Part shown: positions 36,872 to 45,200 of the stretch, one piece after another
Position numbering within the stretch: position 1 is the stretch's first letter
Layout of the letters: each line of letters opens with the position of its first letter
Assembly (NCBI RefSeq): GCF_001647285.1
Contig: NZ_LRML01000002.1
Location: forward strand, 186,001 to 250,000
Source of the DNA: Rufibacter roseus
Lineage (GTDB): Bacteria; Bacteroidota; Bacteroidia; Cytophagales; Hymenobacteraceae
Direction of reading: 5' to 3'
DNA length: 64,000 nucleotides
Program-made: the position numbers and the translations under genes
The notes under the pieces: generated by a model
The model's input: the letters and a program-made list of their open reading frames with translations, nothing else
The model's database searches: none
Told to the model about the DNA's origin: nothing

Positions 36872-37558
36872 TTACAGCCACTTAGAATAAAGATCCTGTA
36901 ACTTAAGTGACACTTTAGATTTTACCTTTACCTCTGTTGGAACTAACCGTGGCCTTAAAATTATCCATTGGTAATCAAAAGTGGTGGTAAACAGAGAGTA
37001 ACTCTTCAGTTTTTCCAGATAGAAGCCAGCGGCATAGGTGTTCTGAAGCAATTCGTCTGTATGTATTGGTTGGTCTATCACTTGCAGCAACTCCGGCTGG
37101 TGTTCACGCACCCATGTTAGGTACAACGGGTGCGGTATATTGATAGCAACCGTAGAATTTTCATGAAGGTGCTGAGCAATTACCTTAAACAGATGCGGAT
37201 GCTGCTCCAGTGGTATATGTTCTATGACATCAGGCAGCACTACAAAGTCAAACTTTTCTGGTCGGCTAAAGTCCGTCATGTCCGTAACGGCAAATTCTAC
37301 ATGGCTGAACTGCTGGTTGAATTTGCGAGCCATTTCTATACTTTTTGGGCTAATATCAACGGCTAAGACCTTGCCTTGTGGCGTGGCTTTAGCTATGAGG
37401 TGAGTAACCGTGCCTATGCCGCAGCCAATCTCTAATACTTTTGAATCAGCTTTCAGGCCTGCTTTTTTCAGGTTCTTCAGAATAGTCCGGTGCCTAATGT
37501 GAATTCCTTTCTTAAACTGCTGCTCGGTATATTCGTCGTAAAAATCTGAAACGGCCAT
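36872..37558 (-). CDS. Class I SAM-dependent methyltransferase
   Basis: 228 residues. SAM-binding motif VLEIGCGIGTVTHLIAKATP (about residues 41-60), acidic VLAVDISPKSIEMA, and VEFAVTDMTDF with FVVLPDVIEHIPLEQH. This is the Methyltransf_11/25 pattern. It lies between the Gfo/Idh dehydrogenase and a glycosyltransferase, so a sugar or lipid-linked glycan is the likely substrate; that is inference. The acceptor cannot be named. Confidence 0.87.
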   Translation of the reverse strand: MAVSDFYDEYTEQQFKKGIHIRHRTILKNLKKAGLKADSKVLEIGCGIGTVTHLIAKATPQGKVLAVDISPKSIEMARKFNQQFSHVEFAVTDMTDFSRPEKFDFVVLPDVIEHIPLEQHPHLFKVIAQHLHENSTVAINIPHPLYLTWVREHQPELLQVIDQPIHTDELLQNTYAAGFYLEKLKSYSLFTTTFDYQWIILRPRLVPTEVKVKSKVSLKLQDLYSKWL

Positions 37559-37567
37559 TCTTTTTTT

Positions 37568-37729
37568 AATTAAAAATTATGAATTAAAAATTAGAAATTT
37601 AATGGAAGGAAAAGGGGGTTAAGTGCGAGTTTTAAATTGCAGGCGAAAAGGCAAATTTTCACATGCATTCTCTAACTTATTACCAGCAGATTTCCTCCAA
37701 AGTATATTTTTAGTTTCTAGTTTTTAATT
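37568..37729. repeat. Heptanucleotide-patterned inverted repeat (AT-rich)
   Basis: The left arm 37568-37601 is built of 7-base words (attaaaa attatga attaaaa attagaa). The right arm 37711-37729 is the inverted partner (17 of 19 bases), about 110 bp away, and codes for the last residues of the Gfo/Idh protein (QLKTRN). The same 7-base periodicity is seen at three other loci. Confidence 0.65.
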
Positions 37730-38741
37730 GCTCCCGTAGGGAATAAATTCGCTCTATAATCTCCACTACCTTCAGACCTTCCAGTGCGTTGGTGGTGGCG
37801 AATGATTTTCCTTTAAGAGTGTCAATTACATTTTCAAAAATGTAATGGTGGTTGGCGGCGCTGCCTTTGTAATGACCATAGTCGTTGGCAGGGTTGCTAG
37901 GGGCCAACTCCGGCATTTCATAATCCTGCACATGGCAATACTCCACCTCATTCATGTACTGTCCACCCACTTTTATACTGCCTTTTTCGCCAATAATGGT
38001 GATGCTGCTTTCTAAGTTAGTGTCCCACACGGCAGTGGAGTAATTAAGGCAGCCGTTGCCCCCGTTCATAAACTCAAACTGAATGAGCCCGCTGTCTTCA
38101 AAATCAGTGAGGGTTTGGTGGGTGTAGTCCATAAACCGGCCACTGATGTTTTTGATGTCACCAAAGAGCCAGTACATGATATCAATAAAGTGACTGAACT
38201 GCGTAAACAAGGTTCCACCATCTAATTTCTGATCTCCTTTCCAAGTACCCGCTTTGTAGTAGCGCTCATCGCGGTTCCAGTAGCAGTTAATCTGTACCAT
38301 AAAAATCTGCCCTAAACGGTTTTCAGAAATCATTTCCTTCAGCCAGAGAGAAGGCGGACTGTAGCGGTTCTGCATCACGCAAAACACCAACTTTGACGTC
38401 TGCAAAGATTTGTAGATGATCCGTTCACAGTCTGCCTTACTGAGCGCCATAGGTTTTTCACACACCACATGACAGCTATTCTCCAGCGCCATTATAGCTT
38501 GCTCAGCGTGATAGCCATTGGGAGTGCAGACACAGATGACATCAGCCTTGGGCCCCTCGGCAAAGAACTTTTCAGTGCTTTCAAAAAAGGGAACTCCAAA
38601 GGCCTCTACTTCCGCCCTACGTGCCGGGTCAGTATCTACCATAGCCACTAATTCACCTTCCGGATACCGCTGTGCCATGGTAGCATGGCGCTTGCCAATA
38701 TGACCCGCCCCAATGACGGCAAACTTTATTTTGTCTGGCAT
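37710..38741 (-). CDS. Gfo/Idh/MocA family NAD(P)-dependent dehydrogenase (WbpB-like)
   Basis: 343 residues. Rossmann start FAVIGAGHIGKRHATMAQR (GxGxxG), DVICVCTPNGYHAEQA, and the catalytic region VVCEKPMALSKADCERI with the conserved EKP Lys, followed by the C-terminal alpha/beta domain (KLDGGTLFTQFSHFIDIMYWLFGD, GGTLFxQxxHxID type). The length and GGTLFTQFSHFIDI block resemble WbpB/WlbA, UDP-GlcNAcA 3-dehydrogenases. It lies downstream of a DegT aminotransferase, the partner expected for making 3-amino-sugar acids. Substrate assignment is inference. The end of the gene overlaps a repeat arm. Confidence 0.88.
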   Translation of the reverse strand: MPDKIKFAVIGAGHIGKRHATMAQRYPEGELVAMVDTDPARRAEVEAFGVPFFESTEKFFAEGPKADVICVCTPNGYHAEQAIMALENSCHVVCEKPMALSKADCERIIYKSLQTSKLVFCVMQNRYSPPSLWLKEMISENRLGQIFMVQINCYWNRDERYYKAGTWKGDQKLDGGTLFTQFSHFIDIMYWLFGDIKNISGRFMDYTHQTLTDFEDSGLIQFEFMNGGNGCLNYSTAVWDTNLESSITIIGEKGSIKVGGQYMNEVEYCHVQDYEMPELAPSNPANDYGHYKGSAANHHYIFENVIDTLKGKSFATTNALEGLKVVEIIERIYSLREQLKTRN

Positions 38742-38759
38742 AAAAAAATTATTGATTCT

Positions 38760-38795
38760 GTTTTAAGCCTGTTTTTAGAAAAACAGCTCAAAAAG
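38760..38795. repeat. 36-bp palindromic element, copy 12
   Basis: gttttaagcctg / cagctcaaaaag arms. It sits between the aminotransferase and the dehydrogenase genes, in the transcribed gap of the operon. Confidence 0.85.
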
Positions 38796-38829
38796 AACTG
38801 TTCTATCTCCTGTAAGGAAAACTATAAAA

Positions 38830-39960
38830 CTAATTTTTGAAGAATGCTAAAACGGCTTCTGCTATAAAAGTCTGTTGCTCCTGCGTTAACTCAGTATGCA
38901 TTGGCAGCGAAATTACCTTTTGGCAAAGATCTTCAGAAACCGGAAAATCTCCTGCTTTGTGTCCTAAGAAGGAATAAGCCTCGTGCAGGTGCAGCGGAAC
39001 TGGGTAATAGATCATGCTGGGTATTTCCTTCTCATGCAAATAAGCCTTCAAAGCATCCCGGTCTTCTGCGGGCACGCGTAATGTATATTGGTGGAAAACA
39101 TGGCTGCTGTAAGGTGCTAAAGTGGGTATTTGTATTTGTTCTGCCTCTGCAAAAAATGAATCATAAAACGCAGCCGCTTTCTGCCTGCGCAAAATGAAAT
39201 CATCTAGGTGCTGCAACTTCACGTCTAACAGGGCTGCCTGTAGCGTATCTAACCTTGAATTTACCCCTACCCTTGAGTAATGGTATTTCTTATGCTGGCC
39301 ATGGTTGGCCGTTTGCTGTAGTACCAAAGCAATGTCTTCGTCTTGGGTAAAAATAGCCCCTCCATCTCCCATGCATCCTAAATTCTTAGACGGAAAGAAT
39401 GAAGTTGTTCCCACATGCCCAATAGTGCCGGCAAATGAAGTTCCACCTTCGGCATCAACATATTCTGCACCTATGGCCTGGGCGTTGTCTTCAATGACAA
39501 AAAGCTCCTGCGCAATGGCCAGATCCATAATCTCTTCCATGGGCGCACACTGCCCAAAAAGATGAACCGGCATGATAGCTACAGTTTTCTCAGTTATTGC
39601 CTCCCTTACCTTGGCAGGGTCTATGCAAAAAGTATCTGGTAGCACATCTACAAACACTGGCTTCAACCCTAATAAGGCTATTACTTCAGCGGTGGCCACA
39701 TAATTGAAAGCAGGCACAATTACTTCCCCCCCTTGCGGAAGGTCAAGAGCCATCAATGCAATTTGCAGGGCGTCGGTGCCGTTGGCACAAGGCACCACAT
39801 GCGCCACCTGTAAATAGTTGGAAAGGTTTTGAGCAAAGGTTTTTACCTGAGGGCCATTGATGAAGGCGGTGCTGTCTATTACGGCTTGCATGGCCGCATC
39901 AATCTGTGGTTTCAGGCGTTGGTATTGACCTTTTAGGTCTACCATCTGCAATTGATTCAT
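38830..39960 (-). CDS. DegT/DnrJ/EryC1/StrS aminotransferase (WbpE-like)
   Basis: 376 residues, a PLP-dependent aminotransferase of nucleotide-sugar synthesis. Visible motifs: MVDLKGQYQRLKPQIDAAM, CANGTDALQIALMAL, PAFNYVATAEVIALLG, VIEDNAQAIGAEY, the PLP-Lys loop TTSFFPSKNLGCMGDGGAIF, NHGQHKKYHYSRVGVNSRLD, and QYTLRVPAEDRD in the C-terminal domain. With the Gfo/Idh gene next to it, it probably installs a 3-amino group on an oxidised UDP-sugar. A -7 box at 39979-39986 fits its start. Confidence 0.93.
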   Translation of the reverse strand: MNQLQMVDLKGQYQRLKPQIDAAMQAVIDSTAFINGPQVKTFAQNLSNYLQVAHVVPCANGTDALQIALMALDLPQGGEVIVPAFNYVATAEVIALLGLKPVFVDVLPDTFCIDPAKVREAITEKTVAIMPVHLFGQCAPMEEIMDLAIAQELFVIEDNAQAIGAEYVDAEGGTSFAGTIGHVGTTSFFPSKNLGCMGDGGAIFTQDEDIALVLQQTANHGQHKKYHYSRVGVNSRLDTLQAALLDVKLQHLDDFILRRQKAAAFYDSFFAEAEQIQIPTLAPYSSHVFHQYTLRVPAEDRDALKAYLHEKEIPSMIYYPVPLHLHEAYSFLGHKAGDFPVSEDLCQKVISLPMHTELTQEQQTFIAEAVLAFFKN

Positions 39961-39978
39961 TCAATAAATATTAAGAAG

Positions 39979-39986
39979 CAAATATA
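39979..39986 (-). promoter_or_regulatory. -7 promoter box of the aminotransferase operon
   Basis: TATATTTG on the minus strand, 19 bp before the ATG at 39960. The -33 region is weak. Confidence 0.4.
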
Positions 39987-40170
39987 ATTAGGGGAAACCG
40001 GATGAGAACGGAATTGAACCTATTTATTATAATAATATTATCTTATCTCCAATAGCTTCATTCTACAAAAAGTATAATATTTCATAACTCGACCTCTCAC
40101 GAAACATCCTAATTTTAAACTCGTTCAAGTCACTAAGAACTTTTAGTAAACACTAAAAAATTACTAAACT

Positions 40171-41016
40171 ATGAAAATTATGAATTTATTTAAAAAACAT
40201 AGCATAGTGTATTTGGCAGCTTTTCTTATGGCTTTTGGCCAAATAGCTTGTAGCCGCACTGAAACCGGTGAAACTGCCATGACCAGTGATCAGGCTTTTG
40301 AAGATTACAGAAGCCATGTTACCGCGTTTGAACAAGACGTGAACCGTGGCTGGGACTCAACCACTACAGACGCTAACGCTCAAATGGAGCAGTGGCGTAC
40401 CGATTATGACACCAGACGTAATGCCGTAGCCCAGTATGAGGGTGAGTTCGATGAAAGACGCCGTCAGGAATATGAAGAACTGCAAACTAGATACAACAAC
40501 GCCTGGAATACGCGTGAGCAACAGTACAACACTTGGCGTCAAAATAACCAAAGCGCCGGTATGTCTACTGTAGATATGTCTATGATGGATGAAACTAAAG
40601 TTTCATCCTTTAGTTCAGCCCGTGATATCAGAGAAGCTTACGAGGCATTTGTGGCACATGTAGAAGCCAATAAAAACAACTATACCAATGACGACTGGAA
40701 AGTTGTTGAGAACTACTGGAATGAGCTTGATGACCGCAAGAATGCATTGCAAAGCCAATTAACCGACAAAGACAAGTGGGAAATTGCAAAGGCTAAAACA
40801 AAATATATTACCATGAAGAACGCCAGCAAAGCCGGAAATACTGCCGGTAATGTAGGTTCTAATCTGAAGGAAACTGGTAAAGACGTGAAAGGCGGAGTGA
40901 AAGATGCCGGTAAAGCGGTAGGAAACTCTGCTGAGAAAGCAGGTAAAGCAGTAGGGAATACTGCTGAGAAAGCTGCTAATAAAGTAGAAAATGTCATTGA
41001 TGATGACAAAAACTAA
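40171..41016 (+). CDS. Lipoprotein with charged helical body and LEA-like 11-residue repeats
   Basis: 281 residues. Lipoprotein signal with lipobox GQIAC (Cys about residue 28). Residues 35-210 are very charged and helical with many Arg, Glu, Gln and aromatic residues (ERRRQEYEELQTRYNNAWN). The C-terminal 60 residues consist of 11-residue units: KAVGNSAEKAG then KAVGNTAEKAA, preceded by KDVKGGVKDAG. The DNA shows a 33-bp direct repeat (40909-40941, 40942-40974). The 11-mer pattern recalls LEA/apolipoprotein amphipathic helices and suggests a stress or membrane-surface role, but no function is known. Confidence 0.75.
   Translation: MKIMNLFKKHSIVYLAAFLMAFGQIACSRTETGETAMTSDQAFEDYRSHVTAFEQDVNRGWDSTTTDANAQMEQWRTDYDTRRNAVAQYEGEFDERRRQEYEELQTRYNNAWNTREQQYNTWRQNNQSAGMSTVDMSMMDETKVSSFSSARDIREAYEAFVAHVEANKNNYTNDDWKVVENYWNELDDRKNALQSQLTDKDKWEIAKAKTKYITMKNASKAGNTAGNVGSNLKETGKDVKGGVKDAGKAVGNSAEKAGKAVGNTAEKAANKVENVIDDDKN
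40909..40974 (+). repeat. 33-bp tandem repeat encoding 11-residue units
   Basis: Two copies (40909-40941 and 40942-40974) differing at a few bases, in frame within the lipoprotein gene. Confidence 0.9.
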
Positions 41017-41042
41017 TTCATTAACAGAGAAATGAATGTAAT

Positions 41043-41073
41043 GCAAGAGCCTCACCTTTGGTGAGGCTCTTGC
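41043..41073 (+). terminator. Terminator after the LEA-like lipoprotein
   Basis: A perfect 14-bp stem (41043-41056 with 41060-41073) with a TTT loop. It is followed at once by a palindromic element starting gtttta. Confidence 0.85.
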
Positions 41074-41074
41074 T

Positions 41075-41110
41075 GTTTTAGGCCTGTTTTATAAAAAGTA
41101 GCCCTATAAC
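41075..41110. repeat. 36-bp palindromic element, copy 13
   Basis: gttttaggcctg / tagccctataac arms. It ends exactly one base before the stop codon of the minus-strand GT2 gene (41111) and begins 2 bp after the terminator of the plus-strand gene. Confidence 0.85.
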
Positions 41111-41995
41111 TCACTTCACATATTTTATAAGCAACAAAAGTTTGTACAGGTCAAACAAAAATAAGCTCGGGTTCTCTGATCTCAAATTTCTTCGTAACAC
41201 CGGCAACAGCCAGTGCAACTGACTTTTCAGCCTTCCCACAAGACCCGTACTTTTTAGTTTGCAGTAAGTCTTGAACAGCATGCTTTCCTGCCCAAGCCCC
41301 TCTGTTTTTTGCAGATGCACCAAATTCTCTATCGCCTGTTCTGTTTTTGCCAGAAAAACGTCAGCCGATTCAAGGCCCAGGTGATAAACGTAATTATCAA
41401 GATGCTGAACGTCTACCTGTTCCAGTTTTAACCTATGGGCAAATAAAGAGTCTTCATGACCATACCCCTGCACGGCTATGCCGGCCATGGCTGTCAGGAA
41501 GACCTGTTTTTTTAACAACAGATTACTGAAGAAAACCCGATCATACGGCGTTTTTTGTCTGTTAAATGAACTTGCCTGCTCTCTGTTTTTACCGTACAAC
41601 CACCGTAGTTTAGCTTCTCTAGGATATTTTTCTTGATAAGCCACGCCTCCCACCGCTACTGGTGCTTTGCTGTTTTGAATGTACTTAAGTAGAAAATCTT
41701 CCTTTGCGGGCAACACGTCATTATCCAAAAATAAAAGCCACTCATATTGGGCTTCCTGCGCCAGTAAATACCTGATTTTGGAGCGGCCAATATTCTCTGC
41801 GACTTCTTGGTAGACCACATTTGGCTGAGAAGAAAGACGTTGATTAACTGATTTTACTTCAGCAGATGAGCCATCGTCATACACCCTTATTTCATAAGGA
41901 ACCGTTAGTGAGGAAGCCTGAAGTAGTAAAGCCTCCACCAGCGGAAGCACGTTTTGGTTATAAACCGGAATAAGAATGGAAATCTCAGAAACCAT
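41111..41995 (-). CDS. Glycosyltransferase family 2
   Basis: 294 residues. GT-A fold start ISILIPVYNQNVLPLVEALL, then IRVYDDGSSAEV, and a DxD-type WLLFLDNDVLPAKEDFL (NDV). KLRWLYGKNREQ and GYGHEDSLFAHRLKLEQV resemble the catalytic domain of galactosyltransferase/chondroitin polymerase-like GT2 enzymes. It starts inside the end of ftsE (11-bp overlap), so the two genes are co-transcribed. The donor is unknown. Confidence 0.88.
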   Translation of the reverse strand: MVSEISILIPVYNQNVLPLVEALLLQASSLTVPYEIRVYDDGSSAEVKSVNQRLSSQPNVVYQEVAENIGRSKIRYLLAQEAQYEWLLFLDNDVLPAKEDFLLKYIQNSKAPVAVGGVAYQEKYPREAKLRWLYGKNREQASSFNRQKTPYDRVFFSNLLLKKQVFLTAMAGIAVQGYGHEDSLFAHRLKLEQVDVQHLDNYVYHLGLESADVFLAKTEQAIENLVHLQKTEGLGQESMLFKTYCKLKSTGLVGRLKSQLHWLLPVLRRNLRSENPSLFLFDLYKLLLLIKYVK

Positions 41996-42695
41996 CTACC
42001 AGGTCAAAGGTCTCTTTGGCAGAATCGAGCACCCGCCCCCGCTCGCATTTTAAAATACGGCGCGGATATCGCTTCAGGATATGGTGGTTGTGTGTAGCCA
42101 TAAGAATGGCGGTACCGCTGTTATTGATTTCCTGAAAGAGCTCCATAATGCCCTGGGTAACGTCTGGGTCAAGGTTTCCAGTAGGCTCGTCTGCGAATAA
42201 AATGACAGGTTCATTCAACAGGGCCCGGGCAATAACTACCCGCTGCTGCTCACCACCAGAAAGTTGGTGCGGCATTTTATTGGCGGCAGAGTCAAGCCCC
42301 ACCCGCATCAGCACTTCAGAAATGCGGTTCTTGATTTTGGAATTATCTTTCCAGCCGGTGGCTTTCAACACAAACCTAAGGTTATCAGAAACGCTACGAT
42401 CAAACAGTAACTGGAAATCCTGAAAGACTATACCAATTTTACGGCGCAGGTAGGGCACCTGGCTCCAATTGATGGCATGAATATTAAAACCTGCTACCTG
42501 CGCGGTTCCCACTTTCAGTGGCAAGTCTGCATACAGCGTTTTAAGCAAGGAGCTTTTCCCGCTTCCGGTACGCCCAACCAAATAAACAAATTCTCCTTTC
42601 TCAATGGCAAAGCTCACCTCTGCCAAAATGGTGTTTACCTCTTGGAAGATTGAAACTTTCTGTAACTGAACCACTGAATTAGATGAGAACTCCAT
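41985..42695 (-). CDS. ftsE: FtsE-like ABC transporter ATP-binding protein
   Basis: 236 residues. Walker A GRTGSGKS at 41-48, signature LSGGEQQR, Walker [15 protein letters not shown]-loop ATHNHHI. The [25 protein letters not shown] and [11 protein letters not shown] blocks are typical of FtsE. FtsE with FtsX regulates peptidoglycan hydrolases at the division site. FtsX is not adjacent. It is co-transcribed with a GT2 gene on the same strand. Confidence 0.88.
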   Translation of the reverse strand: MEFSSNSVVQLQKVSIFQEVNTILAEVSFAIEKGEFVYLVGRTGSGKSSLLKTLYADLPLKVGTAQVAGFNIHAINWSQVPYLRRKIGIVFQDFQLLFDRSVSDNLRFVLKATGWKDNSKIKNRISEVLMRVGLDSAANKMPHQLSGGEQQRVVIARALLNEPVILFADEPTGNLDPDVTQGIMELFQEINNSGTAILMATHNHHILKRYPRRILKCERGRVLDSAKETFDLVDGF

Positions 42696-42787
42696 AGCAA
42701 TCTAACACCGGCACTTCTGGGTGCCTTCTTCAAACTTTCTTTAACAACGCAAGAGACAGGGCAGCTGGTGTAGCCCAAACAGAAAAA

Positions 42788-42991
42788 CTAAATGTCCAGC
42801 TTCTGCAATTTGCCAAACTCCAGGCTTTCAATAAGGGCAGCCAAAGCTTCTTCTTTTCCGCCAAGTCCATAGCGGTCCATATTCTTCAGAGGCCGGTCTG
42901 CTCGAAAATAAGCGATCAGCACGAAGTTTTCATCGCGCAGCTGAATGTAATCCGGAATCTTGGCCTTGCCCTTTACTTTGATGATGTACAC
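42788..42991 (-). CDS. Conserved small protein, unknown function
   Basis: 67 residues, no signal peptide. The sequence (IIKVKGKAKIPDYIQLRDENFVLIAYFR, then NMDRYGLGGKEEAL) has a compact beta-beta-alpha look. No named family recognised. It lies 92 bp upstream of ftsE on the same strand. Confidence 0.65.
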   Translation of the reverse strand: MYIIKVKGKAKIPDYIQLRDENFVLIAYFRADRPLKNMDRYGLGGKEEALAALIESLEFGKLQKLDI

Positions 42992-43003
42992 ACCACTTCA
43001 ATT

Positions 43004-43073
43004 ATAAATGATTAATGAACAATGACTAATAATTTAATATTTAATCATTGTTCATTAATCATTACTCATTTAA
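43004..43073. repeat. Heptanucleotide-patterned inverted repeat
   Basis: The left arm 43004-43036 reads as 7-base words (aatgatt aatgaac aatgact aat). The right arm is inverted, with an exact 18-bp match (atgattaatgaacaatga). The second arm reaches the stop region of fsa. The spacer is aatttaatatt-like. Confidence 0.8.
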
Positions 43074-43726
43074 GAATTCGCTTTCTTATGATCAGCCAAG
43101 AAGGTAGCTAAACCGCTGTCAGTCAACGGATGCTTCAGCAAGGAGGTGATTACGTTGAGTGGGCATGTCACTACGTCAGCACCAATTTCAGCGCACTGCA
43201 CCAGGTGCATTACGTGACGCACAGAAGCAGCTAGTACCTCGGTTGGGTAGCCGTAGTTGCCGTAGATCTGCACAATCTGCTCAATTAAAGCTAAGCCATC
43301 GGTAGAGATATCATCTAAGCGACCTACAAACGGAGACACATACGTTGCTCCAGCTTTGGCGGCAAGCAAAGCCTGACCTGCCGAGAAAACAAGGGTACAG
43401 TTAGTCTTGATACCTTTGTCAGTGAAATACTTAATAGCTTTCACACCATCTTTAATCATGGGCACTTTCACCACAATATTCGGGTGCAGTTGGGCCAACT
43501 CCTCCCCTTCCTTGATCATGGTAGCATAATCAGTGGCAATCACTTCGGCACTGATGTCACCGTCCACAATTTCGCAGATGGCTTTGTAATGCTTCATGAC
43601 ATTGTCGTATCCAACAATACCTTCTTTGGCCATCAAAGAGGGGTTGGTGGTCACTCCGTCTAAAACTCCCAAATTATGGGCTTCGCGGATATCGTTTAGA
43701 TTGGCGGTATCAATGAAAAATTTCAT
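43070..43726 (-). CDS. fsa: Fructose-6-phosphate aldolase / transaldolase-like
   Basis: 218 residues, the short (type 3) transaldolase/FSA family, a TIM barrel. N-terminal [18 protein letters not shown], the Schiff-base Lys87 in [40 protein letters not shown] and [12 protein letters not shown]. It could act as transaldolase in the pentose phosphate pathway or as F6P aldolase; sequence alone does not settle it. A -7 box (TAGATTTG, minus, 43749-43756) is 23 bp upstream. Confidence 0.93.
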   Translation of the reverse strand: MKFFIDTANLNDIREAHNLGVLDGVTTNPSLMAKEGIVGYDNVMKHYKAICEIVDGDISAEVIATDYATMIKEGEELAQLHPNIVVKVPMIKDGVKAIKYFTDKGIKTNCTLVFSAGQALLAAKAGATYVSPFVGRLDDISTDGLALIEQIVQIYGNYGYPTEVLAASVRHVMHLVQCAEIGADVVTCPLNVITSLLKHPLTDSGLATFLADHKKANS

Positions 43727-43748
43727 AGCTAATTAAGGTTGTGAAACA

Positions 43749-43756
43749 CAAATCTA
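43749..43756 (-). promoter_or_regulatory. -7 promoter box of fsa
   Basis: TAGATTTG on the minus strand, 22 bp before the ATG. The -33 region is only loosely matching. Confidence 0.4.
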
Positions 43757-43855
43757 ATTCAATCCGGTTTAAAACCGAATTGCTTACAAAAGTATTTTGC
43801 AAGAAGATAAACGAATAATGAGGATGCCCTAGAGATAGATACTAGGTCTGACGCT

Positions 43856-43891
43856 GTTTTAGTGCCATTTTTAAAAAAACAGGCTTAAAGC
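43856..43891. repeat. 36-bp palindromic element, copy 14
   Basis: gttttagtgcc / aggcttaaagc arms. It lies downstream of the SRP RNA gene on its own strand. Confidence 0.75.
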
Positions 43892-43957
43892 AGGCACTTA
43901 AAGAACTTGACTGGCTTGAGCAAAAAGGCAGAAGCCGTTGAGGTATGGGCAAAAAAA

Positions 43958-44054
43958 AGCGGCAAACCGAGTATCGCGCCGCTCAACCACCTACCCTTGC
44001 TCCCTTCCGGGCCTGGGGGAGTTCAGCAGGAGCTGGCCGTACCGATTTGCCGCT
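43958..44054 (-). ncRNA. ffs: Small bacterial SRP RNA (4.5S type)
   Basis: About 97 nt on the minus strand. The invariant domain IV hairpin is present: CAGGCCCGGAAGGGAGCAAGG, with the GGAA tetraloop and the asymmetric AGCA internal loop recognised by Ffh. The ends pair: agcggcaaatcg with cggtttgccgct, one G-U. A run of T follows the 3' end (43951-43958). A perfect -7 box lies just upstream (44056-44063). It scaffolds Ffh in co-translational targeting; ffh is at 28207-29544. The short length has no Alu domain. Confidence 0.93.
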
Positions 44055-44055
44055 G

Positions 44056-44086
44056 CAAAGATACGAAGCCTTTTATTCAGTACAAG
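44056..44086 (-). promoter_or_regulatory. Promoter of SRP RNA
   Basis: Minus strand CTTG, 19-bp spacer, TATCTTTG (44056-44063), a full match to TAnnTTTG, with the predicted start a few bases downstream at the RNA 5' end. Confidence 0.6.
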
Positions 44087-44088
44087 CT

Positions 44089-44123
44089 GTTTTTGGCTTA
44101 TTTTTCTAAAAACAAACTTAAAC
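44089..44123. repeat. Palindromic element, copy 15 (35 bp)
   Basis: gtttttggctt / aaacttaaac arms. It lies upstream of the SRP RNA promoter, so the RNA gene is bracketed by two copies. Confidence 0.6.
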
Positions 44124-44249
44124 CAGCCGTTCAGATGATTAATTACCTGATCATCAGCAATCCTTTATTTTAGGTTTTTTAACTTTAGAAATTGCTTTTC
44201 GGCAACCTCCCCTTTTAAAGCACCTGTTTTGCCACAAAGCATAGAAGCC

Positions 44250-44285
44250 GTTTAGTGGCTGATTTTTGTAAACCAACCTCTAAAC
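44250..44285. repeat. 36-bp palindromic element, copy 16
   Basis: gtttagtggctg / aacctctaaac. The outer stem is extended to 11 bp by flanking bases (aagccgtttag with ctaaacggctt, 44247-44289). It follows the stop of the minus-strand lipoprotein by about 25 bp and could terminate it. Confidence 0.65.
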
Positions 44286-44311
44286 GGCTTATTTCTATAA
44301 CACGAAATTCT

Positions 44312-44974
44312 TTACCTTTCTTGGTAAGACTTTACATTCTGGAAAGAGATAGTAAGATTTCTATTCGAGCCGCTAGATTTGAAAACATTTCCCGCTCTAT
44401 TTGGGAAGGCGTAGTCAGGCACGTAATATTCAAGGCCTAATTTAAGTTCTTTTACTTCACCGTTTAAAACATTGGTAGAGGCATTGAAATCCAAAGAAAT
44501 TGTTCCGTCTAAAACAGAAAGACAACCAGGCGCTAAGGCAGCACTTCCATCTTTAAAACTCTGCCCATTCTGTACGCAAACTTGTGAGGCATCTTTTAAA
44601 GAAAGAGTAGCCGGCAAATTTTTTATAGTGCGGTTCTTGAAGTGAAAAGAAACCCATGACCGTTCTTGCACGCTGGAGGTATCTTTGAAAAACAAGGTCA
44701 CTCCTCCATTTTCTTCATAATAATAGGCCTGCAGCTTATTTTGAGCCTCAACCTTATATGTTTTATCCTTGTAGGTTTGGTAAAGATCTGGGTTAGAGCT
44801 TTGAAAAAAAGCATCTACTTTAATACTATCTACTAACGTAAAGCTGGAGGTAGTGGTGCCTACCAACGGAGACGGTTCCAGAGAGTCTGTGTCTGCATCA
44901 CAACTGGTCAGCATGAGAGCGCCACACAATAAGCTGAGGCTGGCGCGCAAAGGGAAGCGTAAATATTTTAACAT
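44312..44974 (-). CDS. Lipoprotein of unknown function
   Basis: 220 residues. Type II signal (residues 5-22, lipobox MLTSC, Cys about residue 25), then a Ser/Thr-rich linker and a beta-rich body with one Cys pair (VCVQNG, APGCLSV). It is not recognised as a named family. It is expected to be a periplasmic or surface lipoprotein. Confidence 0.75.
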   Translation of the reverse strand: MLKYLRFPLRASLSLLCGALMLTSCDADTDSLEPSPLVGTTTSSFTLVDSIKVDAFFQSSNPDLYQTYKDKTYKVEAQNKLQAYYYEENGGVTLFFKDTSSVQERSWVSFHFKNRTIKNLPATLSLKDASQVCVQNGQSFKDGSAALAPGCLSVLDGTISLDFNASTNVLNGEVKELKLGLEYYVPDYAFPNRAGNVFKSSGSNRNLTISFQNVKSYQER

Positions 44975-45166
44975 AAAGGGTAGAGTAGTGGCTATAACAT
45001 TTGAGATATTTTCTCAGATAAGTTTCTTACAAAATACGTGCCTGAATTAAAGCACTCACTAATTAATTTTGATAAATAGATAATGAAGGATTTAGTCTTT
45101 GCTTTGGCTATGCTCCACTATAGACAAACAATACCTCCATCTCCCCTATTCTGCCTGTTTTTTGAT

Positions 45167-45197
45167 TTTCATGTTTCAACTCCCCCACTTACCTTTG
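45167..45197 (+). promoter_or_regulatory. Promoter of guaA
   Basis: TTTC (45167-45170), 19-bp spacer, TACCTTTG (45190-45197). The predicted transcription start falls at or within a few bases of the ATG at 45201, so the mRNA may have almost no leader. Confidence 0.5.
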
Positions 45198-45200
45198 CAC

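Noticed and set aside
43907-44173. Two plus-strand ORFs over the SRP RNA gene
   Set aside because: The DNA is explained by the minus-strand ffs RNA with its domain IV motif and promoter; the peptides have no recognisable features.
45099-45200. N-terminal extension of guaA
   Set aside because: It lies upstream of the promoter and the enzyme family begins with the [12 protein letters not shown] segment.
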